This document shows, piece by piece, positions 8,344-16,995 of a stretch of DNA of 64,000 nucleotides. The notes below the pieces were generated by a model. That model did no database searches. It worked only from the letters and a program-made list of their open reading frames with translations, and was not told where the DNA came from. Source of the DNA: Variovorax sp. J22P240 (GTDB lineage: Bacteria > Pseudomonadota > Gammaproteobacteria > Burkholderiales > Burkholderiaceae_C); the NCBI RefSeq assembly GCF_030316855.1, contig NZ_JASZYR010000007.1, positions 124,001 to 188,000 on the forward strand, given 5' to 3'. Position 1 is the first letter of the stretch. The number at the start of each line of letters is the position of its first letter. The position numbers were made by a program, and so were the translations under genes.

Positions 8344-9399
8344 TCAAGCGACCTGGCGCAGCGGGAAGCCACGTTCCCCGTAGGCTCGGTTCGGCGCGTA
8401 TCCGAGCTTGGCCAGCGTTTGATCCGCGTTGCGGTAGGTCTCGCCGAGTCTGTAGATCTGCCGTGCCTCCTCGCCGCTGGCGACATCGCGGTTCAGCTCG
8501 CGCGCCATGCGGACCATCGACTCGATCTGCTGCACGGAACTCATGCGCTCACCCGTGGGGCCGAACAGCGTGTCCTCGATGCCGACGCGCACATGCATGC
8601 CGAGTGCGATCGCCATCGCGTTCATCGGGAACACATTGCGGTTCAGTGTCTCGATCGTGAGCACCGCGCCATCGGGCGTGCGGCGCGCGAACTCCAGCAT
8701 GTCCGCCGGATGCACGCCGGAGGCACCGCCGCCGATCGCGACGTAGTTGAGGATCAAAGGGCCGCAGTACGCGCCGCGTCGCACCAGGCGCTCGACCGAC
8801 TCGAGCGAGGTCAGCCCACCCAGCATGAAGAGCGGTTGGATGCCGTTGGCTACCAGCCGGCGGATGTGCTCCTCATACCATGACGGGTTTGCCGGAACGA
8901 CCATGTCGCGATAAGCGGCCTGCACCCCTGGGGCGGTGAGCGAGGTGCCCGCGATGTCCGCCTCGGTCATCAGTTCCATGATGTTCATCTGGGTGGTATT
9001 GACCACAACTGTGACCTGATCGGGGCGGGGGGTGAGCTCGGCCAGCATGTGGCGCGTGTCGTCGTTCAACCACTTGGCGGCCTCGCCCTCCGTCTCAGGG
9101 GCGAAGGAGATCGAGCCGCCGACCTGCAGGATCATCTGCGGCACGGCCTCGCGCAGTCGCGCCAGCAGCTCGTTGAACTTCGACAGCCGCTTGCTGCCCT
9201 TGCCGTCTTCCTCTCGCACATGCACATGCAGCACGGTGGCGCCGGCATTCCAGCAGTCAACCGCCTTCTGGACCTGCTGGTCCATGGTGACCGGAATGTC
9301 GTCGGAATCGCCAGGGACCCACTGGGGTCCATACGGCGCGACCTGAATCACGAGCTTCTGCTGGTTTTCGGGCAAGAGGGAGTCGTCGAGGAAATGCAT
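8344..9399 (-). CDS. Beta-keto acid cleavage enzyme (BKACE, DUF849)
   Basis: A 351-residue TIM-barrel enzyme of the family that exchanges acetyl-CoA with a beta-keto acid to give acetoacetate and a new acyl-CoA. The zinc-binding HxH is in ATVLHVHVREEDG near residue 58, followed by QVGGSISFAPE and the conserved LNYVAIGGGASG near residue 220. The founding member is the 3-keto-5-aminohexanoate cleavage enzyme of lysine fermentation; others act on dehydrocarnitine or other keto acids, and the substrate here cannot be read from sequence. It is the second gene of the operon, between a 2-oxoglutarate dioxygenase and an acyl-CoA ligase, which suggests breakdown of an oxidised side-chain acid. Confidence 0.88.
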   Translation of the reverse strand: MHFLDDSLLPENQQKLVIQVAPYGPQWVPGDSDDIPVTMDQQVQKAVDCWNAGATVLHVHVREEDGKGSKRLSKFNELLARLREAVPQMILQVGGSISFAPETEGEAAKWLNDDTRHMLAELTPRPDQVTVVVNTTQMNIMELMTEADIAGTSLTAPGVQAAYRDMVVPANPSWYEEHIRRLVANGIQPLFMLGGLTSLESVERLVRRGAYCGPLILNYVAIGGGASGVHPADMLEFARRTPDGAVLTIETLNRNVFPMNAMAIALGMHVRVGIEDTLFGPTGERMSSVQQIESMVRMARELNRDVASGEEARQIYRLGETYRNADQTLAKLGYAPNRAYGERGFPLRQVA

Positions 9400-9464
9400 G
9401 ATGTGTCCTTGGATTGATGGTGGGGTTCAGTCGGGCGCCGGCGCCTTGCAGTCGCGGCGTCGGC

Positions 9465-10373
9465 TCAGAACACGGCCTCGCCGATGATTTCTGCGCGCTC
9501 CATCTTTCGGTGGCAAGGCGGGTAGTCCATCACTGCCAAATGCTGAGTGCTGCGGTTGTCCCACATCGCGACGCTGTTTGGCTTCCAACGGAATCGCACC
9601 TGGTATTCAGGGATGAACGCGCGGCTGATCAGGTACTGCAGCAACTGTGAGGCACCCGGCGCGTGGTCCATTCCGTAGCGCACGTTGGCGGGGGTGTGGA
9701 AGTTGGTGAAGTGCGTGGCATACGCGCTGACGAAGAGGACCTTCTCGCCCGTCTCCGGATGCGTGCGGACCACTGGGTGCTCGGCATCCGGGTACTGGGC
9801 CTTCAGCGCCAGGCGCTTTTCGATGGGTTGAACCGCACCGAAGGAGGACTGAAGGCTGTGGCTAGCACGCAGGTCGGCAATCTGGGTCTTGATGTGCTCC
9901 GGCAGGCCCTCATACGCCAGCACCATGTTGGCCCACATCGTGTCGCCACCCACCGGCGGGCATTCGACGCAGCGCAGTACGCAGCCCAGGGGCGGCTGCT
10001 CGCGCCAGGTGGCGTCGGAGTGCCATGCGCTTTCGTAGCGTCCGGCGCCGTCGGGGCTCTCGGGCGATTTGTAGATGCGCTGTAGGCCCGGGGCATCCGG
10101 ATCGGCGGGAGCATAGGGGTGCTCTGTCAGTTCGCCGAAATGGCGTGCGAAGGCCACATGTTCGGGGCGCGTGATGTCCTGGTCGCGGAAGAACAGAACC
10201 CGGTGCTTCAGCAGCAAGCTGCGGATCTCGACCATCGTTTCCGGATCACGCGAAGCGACGCCGAGGTTCACATTGCTAATTTCCGCGCCGATAGCGCAGG
10301 TGAGTTGCTCAACTTTGATCGAATCAGGCAGCGAGTCGGCGCGAACGACGGCAGGGGCGAAAGCGGTAGTCAT
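9465..10373 (-). CDS. TauD/TfdA-family 2-oxoglutarate-dependent dioxygenase
   Basis: A 302-residue Fe(II)/2-oxoglutarate oxygenase. The HxD iron ligands are in AWHSDATWREQPP (about residue 117), and the distal His is in NRSTQHLAVMDYP near residue 278, with the 2-oxoglutarate-binding Arg expected in the following segment (CHRKMER). Length and the FRDQDITRPEHVAFARHFGE block are typical of the TauD/TfdA group, which oxidises sulfonates, phenoxyacetates and similar acids. It is the first gene of the minus-strand operon and has a strong AAAGGAGACAAC Shine-Dalgarno before its ATG at 10373. A divergent AraC gene starts 124 bp away and is the likely regulator. Confidence 0.88.
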   Translation of the reverse strand: MTTAFAPAVVRADSLPDSIKVEQLTCAIGAEISNVNLGVASRDPETMVEIRSLLLKHRVLFFRDQDITRPEHVAFARHFGELTEHPYAPADPDAPGLQRIYKSPESPDGAGRYESAWHSDATWREQPPLGCVLRCVECPPVGGDTMWANMVLAYEGLPEHIKTQIADLRASHSLQSSFGAVQPIEKRLALKAQYPDAEHPVVRTHPETGEKVLFVSAYATHFTNFHTPANVRYGMDHAPGASQLLQYLISRAFIPEYQVRFRWKPNSVAMWDNRSTQHLAVMDYPPCHRKMERAEIIGEAVF

Positions 10374-10497
10374 GTTGTCTCCTTTTGAGTTCGGGGGGGT
10401 GCATTCGATGGAAGGAAGTGTCCCCGCTCAGGGCAACTCTCACTTGACGGATAGGGTCGGTGAATTACCATTTGGGGTCACCGCGGGAAAACCCCTT

Positions 10498-11502
10498 ATG
10501 CCCGTCTTATTGCGCAGCGCCAGCCTCACCGGTTTCGCCGAGGTCGCGCGCAGCGTCGGCCTCAATCCGCACGCGATGCTCGCGGGGACCGGGTTGCCCT
10601 CGGATGCGTTGAGTGATCCTGATCTCAAGGTGCCTGCCGACGGTGTTCGGCATCTGCTCGAACTTTCTGCGGACCTCAGCGGTGAACCGGCCTTCGGGTT
10701 GCGCATGGCCGAGACGCGTCGTCTTTCCAATCTCGGGCCGGTCGGCCTGCTCATGCGCGAGGAACCGACGTTGCGACGCGCGCTCGATGCGCTCCTGCGC
10801 TTCAGCCGCCTGCACAACGCGGCGGTGTTCCTGAAAGTCGAAGTAGCGGGCGACGTGGTCGTCATCCGTGAGGAGGTGATCGTCGGCAAGGCCGCACCAG
10901 TGCGGCAATCTACCGAGCTGGCAATCGGCGTCGTGTTCCGATTGCTGAGCGTGTTTCTCGGCCCGAATTGGCGCGCTAAGCGCATCTGCTTCGCGCACGC
11001 GGCACCGAAGGACCGCTCAGTCCATTGGCGCGTCTTCGGCCGCAACGTCGAGTTCGGACACGACTTCAACGGCATCGTCTGCAACGCGCGGGATCTCGAA
11101 GCGCCCAACCCCGGCGCCGACCCGGTGATCGCCCGGTATGCACGTCAGGTGCTCGAAGCGAGCCTGCGCGGTGACGGAAAGACATTCACCAACGAAGTGC
11201 GGCAACTGGTGTTCATGCTGCTACCCGCCGGCCACTGCCGGATCGAGTTGGTCGCTCAGCACGTCGGCATGGGTCGGCGCACCGTCCACCGGCAGCTCGC
11301 GAAGGAAGGTGAGACCTTCAGCGGCATCGTCGAGGCGGCTCGGCACGAACTGGCCGCACGCTATATCGACGAGGGCGAGCGGCCGCTTGCAGAGGTGTCC
11401 GAACTGCTGGGCTTCTCGGCGCCGAGCGCGTTCTCACGCTGGTATCGGCAGCATGCTGGCGCCAGCGCATCGCGGAGGCGAGCGACTGCGGCCGGCCCGT
11501 AG
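10498..11502 (+). CDS. AraC-family transcriptional regulator
   Basis: A 334-residue regulator with a long N-terminal sensor domain of the AraC OruR/ArgR-like type (for example GLNPHAMLAGTGLPSDAL) and a C-terminal double helix-turn-helix: VAQHVGMGRRTVHRQLAKEGETF followed by SELLGFSAPSAFSRWYRQHAG. The ATG at 10498 (MPVLLRSASL) is preferred since the family starts here; an in-frame ATG at 10408 would add 30 unrelated residues. It is transcribed away from the TauD-BKACE-ligase-Bug operon and probably activates it in response to its substrate. Confidence 0.85.
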   Translation: MPVLLRSASLTGFAEVARSVGLNPHAMLAGTGLPSDALSDPDLKVPADGVRHLLELSADLSGEPAFGLRMAETRRLSNLGPVGLLMREEPTLRRALDALLRFSRLHNAAVFLKVEVAGDVVVIREEVIVGKAAPVRQSTELAIGVVFRLLSVFLGPNWRAKRICFAHAAPKDRSVHWRVFGRNVEFGHDFNGIVCNARDLEAPNPGADPVIARYARQVLEASLRGDGKTFTNEVRQLVFMLLPAGHCRIELVAQHVGMGRRTVHRQLAKEGETFSGIVEAARHELAARYIDEGERPLAEVSELLGFSAPSAFSRWYRQHAGASASRRRATAAGP

Positions 11503-11739
11503 TGCTCAGACCTCCGCTCCGCGGCAGCGTCAGAGGCAATCTTCCGAATGGCGATCGCGTCGAGATCCCAGGATGCAGCAGCTCTATCTGAAGTCACCGG
11601 GTGAATGTCCGCCAAATGGATGTCCGTTTTGGCATACGGACGGCCGAGGCGGTCGCAGCAACGACTGCAAAGGTCTCGTGATCGGTCATAGCCGGTAGAC
11701 GCGCGACCGACCGCTCGTGGCCGGGACTACCTGTTCGTC

Positions 11740-11834
11740 AAGCTCGCCGCTAGCAGCCCTTGGCGAACAGCGCGATCACGCCGAGGGTCAGCTATCAAGC
11801 GCGGTCTCGAATTGGTGCTCGCGGTCAACTGCGG
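11740..11834 (+). repeat. Diverged dispersed intergenic repeat, copy B
   Basis: Second copy of the sequence at 1956-2049, in the same orientation and with the same block order. It lies in the 439-bp interval between the AraC gene (ends 11502) and the ABC receptor pseudogene (starts 11942). I find no gene or terminator in the remainder of that interval. Confidence 0.5.
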
Positions 11835-11941
11835 ACGTTTATCCCGCTGCCGGCAACGGCCGCTATACACTGAGTCTGTTAAGGCTCGATTGAGCAAGGA
11901 GGCGGCCCAAGGCTAAATGCGAGTCGCAGGTCGCGCCAACG

Positions 11942-13032
11942 ATGAACATCAGAATCGGAGCCAGGATGCCGCGCGCGCTCCTGTCCCTCGCACTTGCAGC
12001 ATTGACGGCCCTGCAAGTGCATCCGCGGCTGACGCGCCGAGCAAGATTGTTCGTATCGGATACCTTGAGATCACAGAGCCTGGTGGTCCGCCGATGCTGG
12101 TCGTGCAAGAACTTGGCAAACTAGGCTATGTCGAAGGCAAAAACCTGGTCATGGAGTACCGGGGCGCGAACAGCGATCCGGTTCGCCTGGCCGAGTTGGC
12201 GGCGGAGTTGGTGAACCTGAATGTCGACCTGATCATTGCGATTTCCAACCAGTCGGCTTTTGCCGCGCAAAGGGCGACGCGGACGATTCCGATCGTCGTC
12301 CATGCCGCCCACGGCATTCGCGAGATCGGGCTAGTGTCTAACTTGCGTCGTCCAGGAGGCAATCTCACCGGCGTGGAAAGCCTCGCGCCCGAACTCGACT
12401 CCAAGCGCGTTGAATTCCTGAAACAGATCGTGCCGGGCCTGGCGCAAGTGGCGGTGCTCTACGACGCGGGTGACCAAGCCTCACCGCTGCATCTGATGTC
12501 GACCCGGACGGCAGCCAGCGCGCTAGGCGTCGCAGTCTCCGCGCTCGAGGTGCGGCGCCCGGACGATTTCAGCCGCGTCTTCGCGGCCGCCGCTGGCAAG
12601 CCGCTAGGCGGCGTCGTCGTTTTCACCAGTGGCCTGACGTTCTTGAACATCGAGCGCATCATGGACTTCGCGCTCGTCCGTCGGCTACCGACCGCTTGCG
12701 AATTCAGGGAACTGGTGCAGGCCGGCTGCCTCTTTTCGTACGGCCCCAATTTCATCGAATTCGCCCAGCGCAACGCGGCCCAAATCGACAAAATCCTCAA
12801 GGGCACCCCACCCGGCGACCTGCCAGTGGAACAGATGACGAGGTTCGAACTCGCCATCAACCTGAAAACCGCCGAGGCGCTTCGCATCACGATTCCCAAG
12901 GCGGTGCTGATGCGCGCGAACGGGGCGGAGGCTGCACACAACAACATGCCCCATTTGTGTGACAACGAGAACAATTGCCACGACTCACAACGCGTCGGAA
13001 CTAGTGATTCTCGGGCGGGATCGACGCGGTGA
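11942..13032 (+). pseudogene. ABC transporter substrate-binding protein (ABC_sub_bind family), frameshifted
   Basis: A start at 11942 gives a good signal peptide (MNIRIGARMPRALLSLALAA then LTALQ), but the mature protein is in the next frame: ASAADAPSKIVRIGYLE, GYVEGKNLVMEYRGA, PIVVHAAHGIREIGLV, LRRPGGNLTGVESLAPEL and the usual end ALRITIPKAVLMRANG near 12930. The switch from frame to frame falls between about 12003 and 12030. The family binds amino acids or related ligands for a partner permease and ATPase, which are absent here. A one-base indel (mutation or sequence error) explains it; the frame after 12935 also runs on beyond the normal end. Confidence 0.75.
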
Positions 13033-13083
13033 AGGCCCACATATCCCGCGATCACCCCGAGCTGCTGGAGAAGCTATCCAACC

Positions 13084-13241
13084 ATGACAGCGACGAAACT
13101 GCAGGCTGCCGGCTTGATCCGCTATGCGCGGGGACGCATCAAGGTGCTCGAACCGCGCGAGGTTGGAGGCGATCGTGCGAGTGCTACGCGGTAGTGAAGA
13201 ACGAGTACGAACGCCTTCTTCCGAACAAGCAGGCCACCTGA
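13084..13241 (+). pseudogene. C-terminal remnant of a Crp/Fnr-type regulator
   Basis: Reads TATKLQAAGLIRYARGRIKV LEPR in one frame, then after a frameshift ECYAVVKNEYERLLPNKQAT to a stop at 13241. Both pieces match the end of the winged helix and the C-terminal tail of the Crp-type protein encoded just downstream (13357-14038). The rest of the gene is missing. It looks like the tail of a former tandem copy. Confidence 0.6.
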
Positions 13242-13356
13242 CAGTAGCGCACGCGCAGAGAGCGCATTCTGGCTGCACCCCTCGACACGGCAGACACCAC
13301 AACGCGGTTCTCCGGTTTCCCGTTACTCGGCGGCGCAACCGAGATCGGAGCCTCTC

Positions 13357-14038
13357 TTGGTCAAAGTCGATAACCAGCTCATCAAGCTGTTGCCTCGCGG
13401 CGCCCGTCAGAAGCTGATCTCCGCCAATGACACCGTCGAACTCGTGCTCAGCGATGTGCTTTGCGAGGCGGGGGACGCGACACGATATGCCTACTTTCCC
13501 ATCGTCGGGTTCATCTCCTTGTTGGGACAGGCCCGGCCTGGAGGTCGGAATGGTGGGGCGGGAAGGAATGGTCGGCGTGCAGGTGGCCCTTGGCGTGTCG
13601 AGCACACCGTTGCGCGCCGTGGTGAAAGGCCAGGGCGTCGCGTTGCGCATCGGCGTCAGCGCGTTGGAGGCGCAACTCGTGGACAGCCCGGAACTGCGAC
13701 GGGTGCTGAATCGCTACGTCTACGTACTCATGACGCAGCGTGCGACCTCCGCGATATGTCTGCGCCACCATCAGATCGGGCATCGACTGGCGCGCTGGCT
13801 TCTGATGACGCAGGACCGGGCGCGCACCGATCACTTTCGCGTGACTCAGGAGTTCCTCGCGTACATGCTGGGCGTTCGCCGCGTCGGCATCACCGCTGCC
13901 GCGCGGACGCTGCAGCACGAAGGACTTATCCGGTACGGGCGTGGTGAGCTCACCGTGCTTCACCGCCCCGGACTGGAAAAGATGGCCTGCGGTTGCTACG
14001 CCTCGGACCGCCGAAGTTACGTGGAAACTCTCGGATAA
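13357..14038 (+). pseudogene. Crp/Fnr-family transcriptional regulator, frameshifted
   Basis: The N-terminal cyclic-nucleotide-binding-like part (DNQLIKLLPRGARQKLI, YAYFPIVGFISLLGQA) is read from a TTG at 13357. Near 13525 the reading must shift by one base to continue as PGLEVGMVGREGMVGVQVAL, RYVYVLMTQRATSAICLRHH, RLARWLLMTQDR and the winged helix HFRVTQEFLAYMLGVRRVGI ending at 14038. Together they give a full-length regulator of about 225 residues of the YFP-motif Crp group common in Burkholderiales. Either the gene is inactivated or one base is wrong in the sequence. A 9-T run follows at 14050, but I see no strong hairpin. Confidence 0.7.
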
Positions 14039-14129
14039 CGGTGCCGGCGTTTTTTTTTGTCACTATGTGCGCTGGCGCACGGAGTCGGGTGCGCCCAAGG
14101 GCTATGGTGGGACCGTGAACGCGGCCTCA

Positions 14130-14483
14130 ATGCCCCAGAACCAGTCGCCATCCATGGACTGCGACGGAACACTGGTGCGGGATCGGCCCATGTGGACGAC
14201 GACGATCGAGGCCGAGCCCATGGATGGCGGCCTCAGCTACCACGCGGACATCTTCGAGAACGGCATCCTCGTGTGCCGGCTTGCGCTGTCGGGCCGTTTC
14301 GCGGGTGAAGAGGCGGCCCAGATCGAACTGAACCGTCGCCTGAACCGCTGGATCGCCGAGTATGAACAGCGTCCGAGCAGTCCGCATGTGGAAGTGGAAC
14401 CTCATGCCAGTGCGATCGCCCCTAGTGGGCATTACAACCTCCCGCCCATGGTAGCGACAAGTCCCAGTTGCAGGCGAAGCTGA
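14130..14483 (+). CDS. Conserved small hypothetical protein
   Basis: A 117-residue protein with a compact core, MWTTTIEAEPMDGGLSYHAD and FENGILVCRLALSGRFAGEE, then a helical AAQIELNRRLNRWIAEYEQR segment and an unstructured tail. I do not recognise a named domain. The start is uncertain: ATG at 14130, ATG at 14154, GTG at 14115 and ATG at 14190 (where the core begins) are all in frame. It lies 92 bp after the Crp-like pseudogene in the same direction. Confidence 0.5.
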   Translation: MPQNQSPSMDCDGTLVRDRPMWTTTIEAEPMDGGLSYHADIFENGILVCRLALSGRFAGEEAAQIELNRRLNRWIAEYEQRPSSPHVEVEPHASAIAPSGHYNLPPMVATSPSCRRS

Positions 14484-14567
14484 GGAGTCCGCGACTCCTT
14501 CAAGGCCGCCCCAGACCGCTCTCGTGAACAGGCCGCCTGACCGTGCGTCATTCCGCAGGAGCACATC

Positions 14568-14837
14568 ATGAAATGCGAGGCGATCCATTGCTTTGACAGG
14601 GCAACCGTGAGGTTTGCCTTCTATCCGGAAAGCTTTGACGGACCTCGCATACTTGGCGAAATCGCTGCCGATGCATTGCAAGATCTCTTTGGCGCCGAAG
14701 GCGGCCCCGAAAGTCTGCTGGAAGCATGTCAGGCGAACTTCGACGTCATAGAGGCCATGGCAGTGGAGCGCTACAGCCGGAGCCCAGGTCACGCAGTTTT
14801 CCTGGAGACCGACGATTTTTCCTGCACCCTCGGCTAG
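14568..14837 (+). CDS. DUF1488-like small protein
   Basis: An 89-residue soluble protein. The layout resembles DUF1488: an N-terminal beta part (AIHCFDRATVRFAFYP), a middle AADALQDLFG, a helical FDVIEAMAVERYSR and a closing FLETDDF. CAGGAGCACATC before the ATG gives a fair Shine-Dalgarno. The function of the family is unknown. There is no partner gene nearby. Confidence 0.6.
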   Translation: MKCEAIHCFDRATVRFAFYPESFDGPRILGEIAADALQDLFGAEGGPESLLEACQANFDVIEAMAVERYSRSPGHAVFLETDDFSCTLG

Positions 14838-15210
14838 GAGCCGCATCGCTCGCGGACGTCGTGGTGACGGCCTTGCTTGGTCGGGTGAAAGTGTTTGATG
14901 AACGAAGTGCCCCCGCGATGCGTCACGGGCCTTTGCGGTCGCCGGCCGCTCCATCGGATCCCTGTTAGTTGTAGCCGTCGCTGCGCCGGGCGCAGCGATT
15001 CCCGGGCACCCGCACACTCCGCGGTTCGATCGGCTCGAGATCAGGCCGAAAACGAGACACCCGTGCAATGGGCCGCCAGTGCATACGTAGGGCATTGCTG
15101 ATCGCGAAAGGCGACAGTGGCGCATGCATGACGGGCTAGAAGCCCACGTTCTAGATTTCCGATTAGGTGGATCGTAATGGTCAAGATGGTAAGCCGTCAG
15201 GAGAATCACC
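14838..15210. other. Intergenic, no gene seen
   Basis: 373 bp between the DUF1488-like gene and the next small gene. Reading frames here lack family features. No hairpin followed by a T-run was found. The last 30 bases hold a GGAGAATCACC Shine-Dalgarno for the gene starting at 15211. Confidence 0.4.
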
Positions 15211-15435
15211 ATGAACCACTCATCAGCTGCCCCGACCTCAAATGAGTTCGAACTCCGTTTCCAGTCGCTAATTCAAATGGGTCGCGCGCTGACCTTTCCA
15301 TGCGATCGCGAAGGACACGTCGATCTCGATCATTTAAGCGAGCGCCTCCGCAACAACTACCTGTTCGCACGGGCGATGATGGGACGCGAATACGCGTGGC
15401 CACTGGTGTCGCAGTCGCTGCGCGCCGCGGCCTGA
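15211..15435 (+). CDS. Conserved small hypothetical protein
   Basis: A 74-residue protein with a strong GGAGAATCACC before the ATG. The core FELRFQSLIQMGRALTFPCD is followed by a DREGHVDLDHLSERLRNNYL helix and ARAMMGREYAWP. This pattern belongs to a short hypothetical protein that recurs in Burkholderiales, as far as I recall; its function is unknown. There is no signal peptide or membrane segment. Confidence 0.65.
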   Translation: MNHSSAAPTSNEFELRFQSLIQMGRALTFPCDREGHVDLDHLSERLRNNYLFARAMMGREYAWPLVSQSLRAAA

Positions 15436-15602
15436 TCGCGTTGATCGCGCAGATAATCAAAGCTGATACCTCCTCATGCGGGTCCACAACGTCGGCTTGC
15501 TGAGTCGAAGCAGACCCAAGTCGCAGCGACATGACGGACCGGAGTTGCCCGGGACTACCATGACGCAGAATGTCGCCCTTGTTCCGTAGAGCGGGAGTTC
15601 CG

Positions 15603-16526
15603 ATGGAAGAGTTGGGCAGTGTCGTCGACGACCTGATGGCCTTGGTGGTAGTTGTGCAAGCCGGGGGCTTCAGTGCGGCGAGCCGACGATTCGGCATTCC
15701 AGTCTCCAGCCTGAGCCGCCGTGTCGCGGCGCTGGAGAAGCAACTCGGCGTAAGTCTCTTGACACGCGGCGCTCGCAGCTTCAAGGTCACGGAAGTCGGT
15801 GCACGGATTTACCAGCACGGACTGACGATCCGCGCTGAGACGCAGAACGCGATCGCCGCGGCGCGGCACAGCGCTGGCGAGCCTGCGGGCCACTTGCGCG
15901 TTTCCTGCCCCATGGCATTGGCCCTCGGGTTGATAGGCCCGATGGTGATTGAGTTCACGGGCCGTCATCCGAACGTATCCGTGACCCTCGATTCCACCGA
16001 CGGCCGGCCGCCCTCGGCGTTCGGGGATTCCAGCGATCTGCTGATCGTTGCCAGTCTGCAGCCGCTGCGCGAATCCAGCCTGGTCGCTCGCAAGTTGTTC
16101 GACGCGCAATACTTGCTGGTGGGCGCGCCGGCTGTCCACGGAGCGCTTCCCAATCCGGCGAGCCCTGCGGACTTGGCCGGCTGCGCCGCGATCGGATGGA
16201 CCTTCAGGTCCAAGCCCGCATGCTGGCAGCTCGAACGGTCGGATGAAGCGCCGGTGGAAGTCGATGTGCAGTTGCGTATGACCAGCGACAACCTCCTGCT
16301 GATCCAGAAGGCGGCGCTAGCCGGCGTTGGCGTAGCGCAGTTGCCTCTGGTCATGTGCGCCCAAGACATCGAGGCGGGGCTTCTGTGCGTGATCGCACCG
16401 GGGTGGCGACCGCCCACGGTGTCGATCTACGCGTTGTATCCCTCGCGGCGCGATCTCACGCCGGCCGGACGCTGCTTCTTGGACATGCTAGTCGAGACTA
16501 CCCAACAGATGGCGCTGCATCCCTGA
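15603..16526 (+). CDS. LysR-family transcriptional regulator
   Basis: A 307-residue regulator. The N-terminal winged helix (LMALVVVVQAGGFSAASRRF, then GIPVSSLSRRVAALEKQLGV) is followed by the effector domain (HLRVSCPMALALGLIGPMVI, DLLIVASLQPLRESSLVARKL). The start MEELGSVVDDLMAL at 15603 fits the family; an in-frame ATG at 15570 would add 11 residues. It belongs to the CrgA/PA2220-like subgroup by its VSSLSRRVAALE recognition helix. No divergent partner exists: the gene upstream is a small hypothetical in the same direction, and the amidohydrolase gene starts 470 bp downstream. Its target is unclear. Confidence 0.85.
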   Translation: MEELGSVVDDLMALVVVVQAGGFSAASRRFGIPVSSLSRRVAALEKQLGVSLLTRGARSFKVTEVGARIYQHGLTIRAETQNAIAAARHSAGEPAGHLRVSCPMALALGLIGPMVIEFTGRHPNVSVTLDSTDGRPPSAFGDSSDLLIVASLQPLRESSLVARKLFDAQYLLVGAPAVHGALPNPASPADLAGCAAIGWTFRSKPACWQLERSDEAPVEVDVQLRMTSDNLLLIQKAALAGVGVAQLPLVMCAQDIEAGLLCVIAPGWRPPTVSIYALYPSRRDLTPAGRCFLDMLVETTQQMALHP

Positions 16527-16995
16527 ACGGCGGTGAGCAACGCATTTCCGGAAAATTGCTTTGCTGCGCGCCTACTCCTCGCTGGCGCCGTCCGCTCCTA
16601 GACTCCTCTGCAGATCAGGCTCACGTTCGATGGCCGGCGGTAGGAGAGACATGCGTAAGCGACAGCAAATCACGACGATGGCCGGCATGACCCCGCTTCA
16701 TCCTCCTGTCCGTCGGTGTGATCGCGACCCAGGCGCTGACTGGCGGCGCCGACGGTAGCAGTGCGTCGCGGCCAGCACAGCTGCGGGTCGAGGCCTTCGG
16801 GCTCGATGACTACCGTCCCACTGGATGCCGGGGTACTGAGTGTCAAGTGGCGCATTGCGCTCGGTCTAACCGCCCTCGCTGAACAAGCCCGCGTGGAGGC
16901 GCTGAAGAGCTGATTTTCTGAAGCGCCTGACATGGGGTGCCCTTGCTCGTTGTCACGGTTCGTTGTGTGTCGGTCGAATAAAAGGAGACAGTGGA
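16527..16995. other. Gene-free interval with a possible decayed secreted protein
   Basis: 469 bp without a complete gene. One frame near 16680-16860 reads a hydrophobic RFILLSVGVIATQALTGG stretch like a signal peptide, and another frame near 16810-16914 reads PLDAGVLSVKWRIALGLTAL to a stop at about 16914. Joined, these could be a short, frameshifted exported protein, but I recognise no family. The last bases hold the AAAAGGAGACAG Shine-Dalgarno of the next gene. Confidence 0.3.

Noticed and set aside
14041..14060. A 9-T run after the Crp-like pseudogene
   Set aside because: Looks like a terminator tail, but only a 3-bp stem precedes it.
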